A DNA stretch of 64,000 nucleotides from Coccinella septempunctata (Eukaryota > Arthropoda > Insecta > Coleoptera > Coccinellidae), in contig NC_058196.1 of assembly GCF_907165205.1 (NCBI RefSeq), positions 2,522,501 through 2,586,500 on the forward strand, given 5' to 3'. Below, piece by piece: positions 1-9,538 of the stretch (the first letter of the stretch is position 1; each line of letters starts with the position of its first letter). The position numbers and the translations under genes were made by a program. A model generated the notes under the pieces. It saw only the letters and a program-made list of their open reading frames with translations. It was not told the origin of the DNA and made no database searches.

Positions 1-493
1 GAGCTTTCATAGCTCAAAAACGGATCATTCGTTTGATATTCAAATTAAGTTCTCGTACATCATGCAGACCAGTTTTCGTTGAAAATAATTTGCTTTCTCT
101 ACCATGTATATATATATTCAAATGTTAAATATATGCTAAAGAAAATTTTCTGAATTGGACCAAATTATGTGAAAACCATGAATATAGTACAAGGAACCAA
201 GAAATTCTGCTTATACCTAAGCATAGAACAAAAAAATTTGAGTATTCTCCCATGTACCAGAGTATAAGATTGTATAATTGTTTACCTAAAACTTTGAAGG
301 CTCTCAAATTGCAACCATTCAAAAAGAAAATCAAGGATTTGTTAATTAATAAATGTTACTATTCTACTGTAGAATTTTGTAATGATTGTCCGTCATTTAT
401 CATTGATTGATGAATTTTTATTTCGACCTGTCCTATACACTTTGTTGTCTAAAAGGATCAATAAACTATTATTATTATTATTATTATTATTAT
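1..493 (+). pseudogene. LINE N3, 3' end of RT ORF (copy 0)
   Basis: This is the last part of a CR1/Jockey-like LINE reverse transcriptase that begins outside the window. The frame matches the C-terminal part of the intact copy at 35406-36929 but contains a TTA-to-TAA stop near 125-128, shared with the next copy (10789-10792). Coding similarity ends at a stop near 410. A 3' UTR with ATCAATAAA follows, then an (ATT)n tail at about 466-493. The shared nonsense mutation pairs this copy with copy 1. Confidence 0.85.
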
Positions 494-738
494 GAACTCA
501 TAATTATATAAAACACTCTCTAATTTTTCGTATTTTTAGTGCTAGGCTCAAGTATCACAAAAAAACAAAATATTTTATATCATCACTGGTATTCGTGTCA
601 TCTTTGCCACTACATAGTTGATTATTTAATATTTTATATGTTCTTTTTTAGGTATCAAAAATAATGGATTGAACACAATAAGTAAAATATCGCAGGAATT
701 TGGACAGGTTGAAAAACAATCTCTCATGAATTCGCCAA

Positions 739-778
739 CGTTTCGGAACTATATTGTTCCTTTCTCAAGGCTCATCAT
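739..778 (-). ncRNA. Degenerate hammerhead/PLE terminal motif antisense to the promoter (U1)
   Basis: On the minus strand a GGAAC/GTTCC stem is followed at once by GAAACGTT, the 3' half of the minimal hammerhead core found in PLE termini. The 5' core CUGAUGA is not intact (CUUGAGA or AUGAUGAG lie nearby), so cleavage activity is doubtful. Equivalents lie near 11403, 26305, 37887, 57159 and 61105. Confidence 0.4.
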
Positions 779-931
779 ACAACTAATAAAAGTAACACTT
801 TAAAATTGGTCATAGGAAGTTAAGGATAAATCAACAAACAGTCCGACGTGTGACAGTTAAATTGAACGAATGTAATTCGTTGATTCCATAGAAATTTCAC
901 AGCAATCTCATATCGAATCAGACGACGGAAC

Positions 932-972
932 GGGCAATTGGGTGGTGGGGTGCTAGGAAGGGAAGGTAGGGG
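932..972 (+). promoter_or_regulatory. G-rich block abutting the TATA box
   Basis: Five runs of three or more G lie at 932-934, 940-942, 947-950, 960-962 and 969-972, ending two bases before the TATA box. The spacing allows an intramolecular G-quadruplex, or the block could bind a G-rich-box factor. Most of the runs are kept in the other five units. Function is inferred only. Confidence 0.4.
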
Positions 973-973
973 C

Positions 974-1008
974 TATATAACAGCGGAGTGGATGTACCAA
1001 GTATTCAT
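974..1008 (+). promoter_or_regulatory. RNA polymerase II core promoter, TATA + Inr (U1)
   Basis: TATATAA at 974-980 is followed by TTCATTT with the probable +1 A at 1006, the standard spacing for a TATA/initiator promoter. In U5 and U6 the initiator reads TCAGT, the arthropod consensus, which supports the assignment. Both parts are conserved in all six copies. Confidence 0.7.
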
Positions 1009-1014
1009 TTGTGA

Positions 1015-1524
1015 ATGTGCTTCGTGCTGCAAATATTGTGTTGTGGTTTACATTTTTTAACTTTGGTACTATCGAATTTTATCGTTTCATACTTAAATAT
1101 TTTTTTCATTTTGGAAGACGAGATGGACAGAAAGAAGATCTTGAGAATGGGATTGGAAAAATTGAAGTCTAAACAAATTGACTTGAGGAGAACAGTTCAA
1201 ATCAGGAATTTTCTGAAGTCACATGTAGGAGAACGAAAAAGAGAAAATGTTCCGCAGAAAAAATCCGACACTCACGCTGCAAGAAGAGAAGGTAATCAAG
1301 AAGAACATAGACAAAAAGTCGTGAAGAAAATAAATTCCGATGTTGGAGAAAAAAAGCAGTATGTGTCGAACGGAAATCTGAGAAAACGCTTGACGAGGTC
1401 TTTTATTCTGAAGGAGATTCTGAATATGACATCTATTAGAAGAAAAGAAGATCCTAATATCAAACTTTTCAATGTGAATGACTACATTGAGATTTTTAGG
1501 AAGAAGGAGACACCTATAAAATGA
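1015..1524 (+). CDS. 169-codon ORF encoding a basic protein of unknown function (U1)
   Basis: I do not recognise this protein. Residues 1-33 are hydrophobic; residues 37-169 are highly basic (roughly a quarter Lys/Arg) with short RKR and RRK clusters, so nucleic-acid or nuclear binding is possible but unproven. Two starts are possible. ATG 1015 lies only ~9 nt after the predicted initiation site. ATG 1123 (Met37, context GACGAG-ATG-G) has a better context and would give a 133-residue basic protein without the hydrophobic leader. The frame is open in six copies with no indel. Between U1 and U6 I count about 5 synonymous and 9 nonsynonymous differences, which is only weak evidence of constraint. 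It stands alone downstream of its own promoter, and an AATAAA lies near 1830. Confidence 0.5.
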   Translation: MCFVLQILCCGLHFLTLVLSNFIVSYLNIFFILEDEMDRKKILRMGLEKLKSKQIDLRRTVQIRNFLKSHVGERKRENVPQKKSDTHAARREGNQEEHRQKVVKKINSDVGEKKQYVSNGNLRKRLTRSFILKEILNMTSIRRKEDPNIKLFNVNDYIEIFRKKETPIK

Positions 1525-2300
1525 AAACTTTTGTAGGATTTGTAACTCCAGCCCGCGCTATATATTCAAAATGAAATATTAACTTCGAAAAAAATTGAAA
1601 ATTGTTAGGTGTAGTGAAAAGACAACAGTACTGTTTTGAGTACTATGCGTAAAAGACTGAACGCTCCTTGACCTGCGATCAAGAAATAGAAAATTCATAA
1701 TATAGGAGTGCAAGTCTGATAATGATTTATATAAAAAAAAAAACTTCAAAATATGAGCAGATATACTAATTATCAGTTAAAATTAAGTAGGAGGATATCA
1801 AATGAGTGAGCCTTCTAATTAGGGCGATAAATAAACGAAATCAACTCAGATATATGAAAACCAACAACTGTTGATTTGTTTGTCCACTTTTATATCAATG
1901 TGTATTATGTTCCTGAATTAATTTCGTTTGGTTTGAGTTATTTCATCCTCTCATTTATTGAGACATTGGTTCACTATAACCAGGATAATTTCCAATCCTG
2001 CTTTTTTTTGTCATTCAAGAACATTGTTTGAGGGATTCATCTACTATTTATATCCTACAGATAATTGGAAAAATTTGCTCATTTCAGTTTCACTAGTTAT
2101 AATGGCTTCATAGATCTAACGTTACGCTACGGACCGTAATTTTTCATATTGTTTTCTCATTACTCCGTATGCCAGCTTCAGTACTATCGCGAATATTATT
2201 ATTTCAGTTTCAACCTCAAAAAAAAGGCTACTGCAACCAAAATTTTTCGTTATTTTCTCTAATAAATTTCAGCAATCCATTTTCAGAAATTTATGACGGA
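1525..2300 (+). other. 3' region of the core unit with one ~190-bp sub-repeat (U1)
   Basis: No gene was found. The segment contains one copy of the ~190-bp sub-repeat with the hairpins AGTAC...GTACT and CTTGA...TCAAG. A ~298-bp deletion near 1725, relative to U3, removed the other sub-repeats. Possible polyadenylation signals lie near 1830. The region ends where N1 is inserted after GACGGA. Confidence 0.6.
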
Positions 2301-4419
2301 ATAGAATAGAATAGAATTCATTGATCCTCTAAGACATACAAAAATGCATAGGACAAGTCAACAATGAGAAAATGAAACAAATAGTAAATTATTTTACACA
2401 AAAATTTACATCTCCCAAGAATTCCCCAACAGAATAATAGCCTTGTTTATGTTTAACATCCTAATACTAGGTGGTAGGTGATTATACAATACGATTGCCT
2501 GATAGACAGGGCTTGCTTCATATTTCGATGTTTCATGAAAAGGAATGCTAAGTGTGGTATCATTCCTTGTAGAGTATGTGTGGAAGCTAGAGAGCTTTAC
2601 CATCAAATGATCATTTTCACGTAGGTATACTAAGCACCTAAGTATAAACAGAGACGGCAAAGTGAGTATATTATTCACTTTGAATATATTTCTGCAGGTA
2701 TCCATTGGTTTTAAATTGAAAATTAATCGTAACATTTTTTTTTGCATAATAAACACCCTATGAGAATCAATAGAGTTACCCCACAGTATAACATTGTAAT
2801 TCAGTAAACTGTAAACTAAACCATAATAAATATTCATCACAGCCTGAAAAGGAAGTGAATTCTTGATCCTGCTTATAGCATAGAGAGAGCTTGCTAATTT
2901 CTCACAGACATAATCACAGTGATCGCTCCATCTCAGTGAGCTATCCAAGTAAACACCTAAAAATTTAACTTTGTCTACCGATACAATAAGATGGTCCATG
3001 CATTTGACAACAATAGGTTCACAATCATTAATTCTATTCTTAAATCTAATGCACTCAGTCATTCCCAAGTTCAGAATTAAATTATTAGCTTTACACCAAT
3101 TTAGAAACTTACATACTAGTGAACTAAAAATATCTGATAGATCGCTCAGGTCTCTGGCTGAGACCGCCACTGATGTATCGTCAACGAAAATAATTATGAT
3201 TTCAGGATCTATGGACCCAGGTAGGTCATTTATGAAAAGGAGAAACAGCAGCGGTCCCAACACTGAACCCTGAGGTACTCCATGATGAAGATCATATTTC
3301 TCAGACCAGCAATTCTCTGTCTTAACATATAAGGATCGATTCTTCAAAAATGACATCAGCCATTGGAGAAAAATACCACGAAAACCGATATTGTATAGTT
3401 TGATCTCCAAAAACTCCAAATTTATAACATCGAATGTTCGGGACAAATCAAAAAATATGCCAGCCAATTCCTCATCTAATTTTTTATAGATAAAATCAAC
3501 CATCGAAAATGCTGCTGTTTGTGTAGTTTTTTCCCTAAAACCATGTTGGCAGTCGGTAATAATTCGGAAGCGAGTCAGAAATGACATCATGCGATTTAGC
3601 ACAATTTTTTCAAAGAGTTTGGAGAAAACACTTAACACCGAAATGGGTCTATAATTGTCAATGCAGCAAGAATCATGCTTTTTAAAAACGGGAATCACAG
3701 ACGCCACTTTCAAAAGATCTGGGAATTTACCAGTTGTAACCGATAAATTAATAATACAAACAAGATGTTCAGCGATATTATCCACTATAAACTTCAACAC
3801 GGAGATAGATACTCCATCAATACCAGTACTCTTTTTATTTTTCAAGCCTCTAACAGTACTAACTAATTCCTCAGTCACAACCGGATGAAAAAAGAAAGTG
3901 TTTCCCGACAAAGCTGAGGTCGTACATGAAGATGACAAAATATTTCCATAATAATCCTGGAGAATTCTTTCGACAACTGAAGCAAAATGGTTAGCAAAAA
4001 CATTAGCAACATCTCTTGGCTCCGTATAACTTTCCCCACAATAATTTATTTGTAGTGCTATTTTTGTACTTCCTTTTCTCCCAGTAATGCTATTTACCAT
4101 ATTCCATACCGCTCTATTACTATTGCTGGAAGAGTTTATGACCTCCGAGAAATAACTAGATTTAGTGAGCCATAAGAGTTGTCTAAAATCTGACTTTGCT
4201 TTTTTATAGACTTCATAAGAACCCACAGTCTTCATATTTATATTTAACCAATCTAAATTTTTCAAATTCTTGCTTGCTTCCCTCACTTCCTCATTTATCC
4301 AGTTTTTCCTATTCTGATTTGAATTCCCAGACTTCACAAGCGGACAATTTATTTCCAGAGAATACTGTATTAACTGTGCAAATATAACGAAGGCATCATC
4401 AATATTGGTGCATTTATAT
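2301..4419 (-). mobile_element. LINE N1, 5'-truncated (U1)
   Basis: A CR1/Jockey-superfamily LINE inserted in the core unit after GACGGA. Its sense-strand 3' end reads GGATCAATGAATTC followed by short TTCTA repeats, a self-templated microsatellite tail. The endonuclease part is missing: the open frame starts near 4410, directly against the (AAAT)n tail of N2. Confidence 0.8.
2406..4337 (-). CDS. LINE N1 reverse transcriptase, intact 643-codon ORF (U1)
   Basis: Non-LTR reverse transcriptase that would copy element RNA at a nicked target. Fingers motifs are KKSTGIDGVS (~169-178) and NYRPISVLSV (~228-237). Motif A is DLSRTFD (~297), with Thr where most relatives have Ala. Motif B is GVPQGSVLG (~353), and motif C is FVDD (384-387) with both catalytic Asp. 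The thumb and C-terminal region run to the stop. In-frame codons continue upstream to about 4410, so the annotated ATG is not a natural start; the apurinic endonuclease that should precede it is absent. The frame is open in U1, U2 and U3. It may be preserved only because amplification is recent. Confidence 0.8.
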   Translation of the reverse strand: MKSGNSNQNRKNWINEEVREASKNLKNLDWLNINMKTVGSYEVYKKAKSDFRQLLWLTKSSYFSEVINSSSNSNRAVWNMVNSITGRKGSTKIALQINYCGESYTEPRDVANVFANHFASVVERILQDYYGNILSSSCTTSALSGNTFFFHPVVTEELVSTVRGLKNKKSTGIDGVSISVLKFIVDNIAEHLVCIINLSVTTGKFPDLLKVASVIPVFKKHDSCCIDNYRPISVLSVFSKLFEKIVLNRMMSFLTRFRIITDCQHGFREKTTQTAAFSMVDFIYKKLDEELAGIFFDLSRTFDVINLEFLEIKLYNIGFRGIFLQWLMSFLKNRSLYVKTENCWSEKYDLHHGVPQGSVLGPLLFLLFINDLPGSIDPEIIIIFVDDTSVAVSARDLSDLSDIFSSLVCKFLNWCKANNLILNLGMTECIRFKNRINDCEPIVVKCMDHLIVSVDKVKFLGVYLDSSLRWSDHCDYVCEKLASSLYAISRIKNSLPFQAVMNIYYGLVYSLLNYNVILWGNSIDSHRVFIMQKKMLRLIFNLKPMDTCRNIFKVNNILTLPSLFILRCLVYLRENDHLMVKLSSFHTYSTRNDTTLSIPFHETSKYEASPVYQAIVLYNHLPPSIRMLNINKAIILLGNSWEM

Positions 4420-7100
4420 ATTTATTTATTTATTTATTTGCCAAATAGGACATCTACAGGTATAAAACCCAAATTGATGTCCATAAATTACAAAAAAAGT
4501 ACAATCAAGTAGGACACAGATAAAAATTAAACTACATTTATCTATTTAACAATAAGAAACCCACAAAACACTCCGGAGAACCAATTATTCTCTCAACCCT
4601 TTTTTTTTTGTTTTTCTTTTCTTTTAATTTCAAAATTCAGAATATGCGGAAATATTGGTTACAAATTATGCCAACTAATTCTATAAGTTTCTCTTCTAAA
4701 TGCACCTCAGTGTGAGGTGAAAGATATCGAGGTTGTTGAATCTTTTATTAAAAAGTGCAAGCATTCTATTAATCGGTGAATTATTTCTCAAATTTGTTCT
4801 ATTTCGAGTCAAATCAAAAGTAGGGTTATTCCTCAGCCGTCTAGATGGTATATGAATTCTCATCAGATACAACAAGTCTGGGGAATCGACCAAGCCCCTC
4901 AACACCTTGAATAAGAAAATCATATCGGATTGCTTTCTACGACTATCCAGTGAGAGAAGGCCAAATTTACTCCTCAAGCCCCCAGTGCTCGCCAAGTTGT
5001 CACGAGAACCCTCAACTCTGTAGTCCAAATATCTTAAAAAATTATTCTGAATGACCTCCAAACGATGCTTATATACCTCATACTGGGGACTCCACACAGT
5101 TGATGCATAATTCAATCTGCCATAAACGTAAGCGAAATAGAGAGCCTTTAGGGCACTCACAGACGAGAATTGTCGACAAGTTCTTAAAATAAACCCAAGC
5201 ATACGATTGCCCCTGGCGACAAGGGACTCAACATGAGGTGCGAAGGTCATTTTGCTATCAAATATGACACCAAGGTCCCTTATCTCCTTTTTTTATGGAG
5301 CAATTTACCCCCAAAGTTATAGTTGTAATCCACTATATTGAAATTACGGGTGAAGTTGATGAAGGAACATTTGTCCAAGTTCAACTGCAATCTATTTGTT
5401 TTGCAATAAACGAAAAATTCATCAAGATCATTCTGGAAAGCAAGACAATCGTTAAAAGTCTGAACTCTCGCAAAAATCTTAAAATCATCGGCGTAAGCCA
5501 AGAATTGACAAAATTTGAAACAGGTCCCCACGTCATTCAGAAAGATTAAGAATAAGATAGGTCCCAGATGGGATCCCTGAGGTACACCTGAAGTTGCTAT
5601 ATAAGGCTTAGATTTATAACCATTCACATAAGTGATCAAAACCCTACCGCTGATGTAGGAGGACAGCCACCGAAGCAGATCCCCGTGCACACCGGCCTCT
5701 GACAGCTTCAACATTAATATATTGTTATCTACTTTATCAAATGCTTTGCTGAAGTCGGTGTACACGGAGTCGACCTGGACACGCTCATCCATAGCAGATA
5801 GTATATACTCGGCATAAAGAACAAGGTTTGACTCAGTAGATCTTTTGGGAAAAAAGCCATGTTGTTGGTCAACTATGAAAGACTTAAGGAACCCGATCAA
5901 TAACATCGTTCACTATTTTCTCCAGAATTTTACCGAAAATATTCAACTTACAGATGGGTCGATAATGTTCTACTTTACTTCGATCTCCCAGTTTAGGAAT
6001 AGGGACCACATAAGAAACTTTCCATTGATCAGGAAATATGCACTCCTTAAGAGATGAATTGAACAGGGAGCATAGTGGAACGCATAGATTTTTTGAACAT
6101 CTCCTGATAAAAACTGAAGGAATTCCATCAGGACCCGCCCCCTTGCTTTAATCCAGTTGACAAAGAGCTCTCGCTACGCCTTCTTCATCTACCTCAATTT
6201 CAGACAACACATTATTACACAGATTATTGCTCTTATGCATTGAAAACTTTTGTTCACAAGGCTGAAAAACGCCACGAAAATATTCGGCAAACAGATCTGC
6301 CACACCCTCGCCCTCAGCAGTTTTACCATCAAAACTCACCAAATAAGGAATCTTACTACTACGATCTTTCAGAGAAACAAGCTGCCAGAATCCTGTTGTA
6401 TCATGAGGTATCAAATTTTCTATGGTCTCTAAGTTTTTTTCATAGTCATTCTTTATACTCAATTTACATCTTCGTCTTAAATACGAGAAAACTTTATAGT
6501 CCAATTCAGTAGAAGATATCTTCCACTTTTTATGAGCCCTATTTTTATCCTTTATAAGTTTTATTGTGCCAGGTGTATAATATTGAGGAAAATTATTATT
6601 AATTTTTTTTTAGGTACATGTTTTTCAATGATATTATATATTTTAGAGTAAAATAAACCGATACAATCACCAACTTCACCGTTTGAAAAAAGTGAGGACC
6701 AATTAATTTTTTCCAATTCAGTATTGATATTATTATAATTAGCCCCTTTGAAATTGTAAGCATAAGTCAATTTGGAATGAAGGATCTTAACATTAAAAAA
6801 GTTCAACAGCAGTTCTACACTAACATGATGGGGATCTTCTGGGACTAAAGGATCAGCCGATTTAATGACCCTTTCAATGCATAACTTGTTATCAAAAATT
6901 AAATCCAAAATTCTGTTATTAACATTGGTGAATGAGTTGAACTGCTTAAAATTACAAAAATTCACTATATCTAGCAATCGACTAAACCTGGAATCAATTC
7001 CTTTAGGTATTAAATACGAATTATGGGGTTTGAACTCCCATGTAATATTTGGCATATTGAAGTCGCCACAAATTAATACAGTATCATCGAAAAATATATT
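4420..7100 (-). pseudogene. LINE N2 endonuclease-RT, frameshifted (U1)
   Basis: A second CR1/Jockey-like LINE. On the minus strand, VLICGDFN (near 7050-7078) and ILDLIFDN mark the end of an apurinic endonuclease. A linker, KGAGPDGIP, YRPI, DFSKAFDKVD, SGVPQGSHLGP and YADD of the RT follow, down to a stop near 4696. An in-frame TAA between CQLD and SKGAGPDG (near 6148) occurs in U1, U2 and U3. U1 also has one-base losses in T runs near 6605 and 5290. Homopolymer indels could be sequencing errors; the shared stop is not. The 3' tail is (AAAT)n at 4420-4440, and the 5' end is lost at the PLE1 junction. Confidence 0.8.
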
Positions 7101-7109
7101 GGAGAGAAA

Positions 7110-8660
7110 TTGAAGCTATCAAAACGTGTGAATGAGTTTGCAAAAAAGTTGGTAGAGAATCAGTTTATAAGTAAAACACTTAGCAAGAAGATTATGACTC
7201 ACAATTCGGTCCCCCCTAAGATCTACGGGTTGAGAAAAACACATAAAGAAAATTTTGCCTTAAGACCAATTGTTAGCTGTGTTAACGCCCCTTGTTATAA
7301 CTTGGCAACCTTTTTACATCAGATACTCTTACCAGTAACAACAACAACTTTCAATTACAAGGTGAAAAGTTCATTTGAGTTTGTGAAGAACTTAAACAAT
7401 GTACAGCTGCCTGATCACTACAAGCTCATTTCATTAGATGTCATTTTACTCTTTACAAATATTCCAAAAGGGTTAGTTCTGAGCACACTCTCTAAACGAT
7501 GGTCTTACATATCCGCATATACGAACATTCCAAAGAAGATATTTCTAGAAATGATCGAGTTTTATTTCGATTCGAGTTACTTCAGTTTTGGAGGGAACAT
7601 ATATTTACAGCTAGACGGAAGTGCCATGGGCAACCCTCTTAGTCCAATTCTAGCAGAGATAGCAATGGATGAGTTGGTGTCTTCGGTGTTGGCGAACTTA
7701 CCTTTTGTTCTTCCCTTCTTCTGGTTATACGTGGATGATTCGATCACAGCAGTGCCCGAGGAGGAATTCGATACCATCCTAGATTACTTCAATGCATTCA
7801 ACCCAAAACTTCAGTTTACCATGGAGACAGAAAGAGATAATAAACTAGCCTTTCTAGATGTTGAAGTACATAGAAAAGAGTGTGGAACCCTACTTACGAA
7901 TTGGTTCACCAAGCCAACTAGCTCGGGCAGAATTTTAAATTACCACTCCTACAACCCTATTGGCCATAAGTTGAGTACTGTTAAGGGTTTACTTCACAGA
8001 ATGATGAACCTCATTCACCATACCTTTCATGACTCCAATTTGAGAACTATTAAAAACATTCTCAAGATGAACAATTACCCGAATACCTTCGTGAATAAGT
8101 GCTTAAATTCTTACTTCAGACAACATAGGGCCTTTAACAACTCAGAAAAGCCTCCGTGTAAGTTTTACAAGTTTCCTTTCATTGATGGGCTTTCACAGAG
8201 AATAAGTACAGTGTTCGACAGCAATACCAAATTGGCCTTTTACAATGTCAGATCCACCAAGTGTTTATACACGCGTTTGAAAGATCCCACACCGTTATTA
8301 TCGTTGTCAAACGTAATATATAAGATACCATGTTCTTGCGGGAAATCATATATTGGCCAGACCAAACAGTACCTAAAGTCGAGGATAAGCCAACATATCA
8401 ACGATTGTAAAAACCAGAATCAGAATAAACCAAACAAAACAGCGTTAGCATCACACCATTTTGAAACTGGACACTCTTTTATATTCGAAGATGTCACAGT
8501 GCTAGATCGGGAGGCCAATTGGTTTAAACGCAACGTGGGGGAGATGATCCAAATAAACTTGGCCGACACTGTCAACCTAAGAAGTGACTGCGCTAATCTT
8601 AGCATTATATATAGCAACATACTAAATATATACGCACGACAAAATATTAAATTCAGGTAG
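7110..8660 (+). CDS. PLE1 reverse transcriptase with C-terminal GIY-YIG endonuclease (U1)
   Basis: PLEs encode an RT related to telomerase plus a GIY-YIG nuclease that nicks the target. Visible motifs are PKIYGLRKTHK (36-46), motif A SLDVILLFTNIP (108-119), motif B SAMGNPLSP (171-179), motif C YVDD (207-210) and AFLDVEV (247-253). The GIY-YIG block follows: VIYKIPCSCG (402-411), YIGQT (414-418), catalytic-position Arg425 and HHFETGH. In motif A, Leu113 replaces the Ser found in U3 and in PLE2. Compared with PLE2 (822 codons), the first ~310 residues are missing. The ORF starts at a TTG at the truncation point, so it is a fragment. The frame is open in all three copies. Confidence 0.85.
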   Translation: MKLSKRVNEFAKKLVENQFISKTLSKKIMTHNSVPPKIYGLRKTHKENFALRPIVSCVNAPCYNLATFLHQILLPVTTTTFNYKVKSSFEFVKNLNNVQLPDHYKLISLDVILLFTNIPKGLVLSTLSKRWSYISAYTNIPKKIFLEMIEFYFDSSYFSFGGNIYLQLDGSAMGNPLSPILAEIAMDELVSSVLANLPFVLPFFWLYVDDSITAVPEEEFDTILDYFNAFNPKLQFTMETERDNKLAFLDVEVHRKECGTLLTNWFTKPTSSGRILNYHSYNPIGHKLSTVKGLLHRMMNLIHHTFHDSNLRTIKNILKMNNYPNTFVNKCLNSYFRQHRAFNNSEKPPCKFYKFPFIDGLSQRISTVFDSNTKLAFYNVRSTKCLYTRLKDPTPLLSLSNVIYKIPCSCGKSYIGQTKQYLKSRISQHINDCKNQNQNKPNKTALASHHFETGHSFIFEDVTVLDREANWFKRNVGEMIQINLADTVNLRSDCANLSIIYSNILNIYARQNIKFR

Positions 8661-9056
8661 TTTTTTTGTTTTTTGTTTTAGGTGTAATTTAATTTTATTT
8701 AAGAAATATTGATGTTCAAAGTAGAATAGTTAGTTTGTCCAATATTTGTCCAGTTCGTGAGATTTTGTGAATTCTCTGTTCAACGGTATTTTCATGTTTC
8801 TCTTCTTATGAAAGCGATGACGGAGGCGCATTTCTTTTCCGTTCAGATGTACTATAATAATAAGTATTCAACAATATGAAATTCAGTATGAATTTGACGA
8901 CGGGAAGGAGTGTGTCGCTGTCACCTGTTTCACCTACATGTTATTGCGATTTTTTTGTCATGGACTAGAGGAACACAGTTGAATTCTAGGTAGTGAATTT
9001 TTTTTTATTGTTGTGTAATGTTTGTACATTCACTGTTGTCTGTATGTTTTTTAGAG

Positions 9057-9089
9057 CTTGAGAAAGCAACAATAAAGTTGCGAAACGTC
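9057..9089 (+). ncRNA. Hammerhead-like motif in PLE1 3' UTR (U1)
   Basis: GCAAC...GTTGC forms a stem followed by GAAACGTC, the 3' core with a palindromic ACGT as in minimal hammerheads of PLEs. The 5' core reads CTTGAGA instead of CTGATGA, so this copy may be a degenerate or variant form. Confidence 0.45.
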
Positions 9090-9150
9090 ACTCATAGAAG
9101 AAGTTGGAGTTCTTTGTGAAATTTATTCCGATCCCACGACCACTATCAAT

Positions 9151-9538
9151 CATTCTTTCTATAGTTTTCATTTCCTCAGGAGTACCGTGGATCTAATAGA
9201 CCTCTAGGTCGTAGTGCAAAGGAATTCCCCTCCAGTATACCATCTACAACGTGAATGTAAATGATGAAAAAGAATTCTCTAGAAATTATTAATTTTGAAA
9301 TATTGTTTGGAGCAGCGAGATTTGAAACAAACTTAAGAATTGAAATACTAATGCGCTTCAATACTTGCTTCTCCAGATAGTTATTATCTGTATCGATAAC
9401 TTATACTTCTCAATTGTTGATATTTTATCATTTCATATTATCAGAAACGTTTGAAAAAATAAACAGTAATATAGTATATTCTTTCTGTAAGAAAAATACT
9501 CTGGGGAATTATCATTTAAATTTGCATATCTTTTATGC
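9151..9538 (+). other. Core-unit leader segment between PLE1 and N3 (U1)
   Basis: No gene was found. The sequence matches 56630-56970 and 60580-60930 in U5 and U6, which shows that this is ancestral unit sequence. In those units it joins the later leader directly, with no N3 between. Confidence 0.65.

Larger units (their letters stand above)
494..973 (+). other. Core-unit leader upstream of the 169-codon gene (U1)
   Basis: No gene is visible. The segment recurs in all six units. On the minus strand it holds a PLE-like stem motif ending in GAAACGTT (739-778). Directly before the TATA box it holds a G-rich block (932-972). Confidence 0.7.
7101..9150 (+). mobile_element. Penelope-like element PLE1, 5'-truncated (U1)
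   Basis: RT plus GIY-YIG ORF, then a 3' UTR with a GAAACGTC hammerhead-like motif. The left junction is in the N2 endonuclease. The right junction is near 9151, where the core-unit leader resumes (CATTCTTTCTATAG). Confidence 0.8.

Noticed and set aside
1015..1122. Signal peptide or membrane segment on the 169-codon protein
   Set aside because: The first 33 residues are hydrophobic, but the ATG is only ~9 nt from the predicted cap site and the remainder is strongly basic. It may be 5' UTR read in frame, so I did not call secretion.
2971..4387. Plus-strand frames within N1 (2971-3273, 3655-3888, 4196-4387)
   Set aside because: They are antisense shadows of the RT ORF, repeated only because the element is repeated.
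9176..9361. Recurrent short minus-strand frame (MKRISISILKF...) in every unit leader
   Set aside because: It lies antisense in non-coding leader; its ends differ between units and no coding features were seen.
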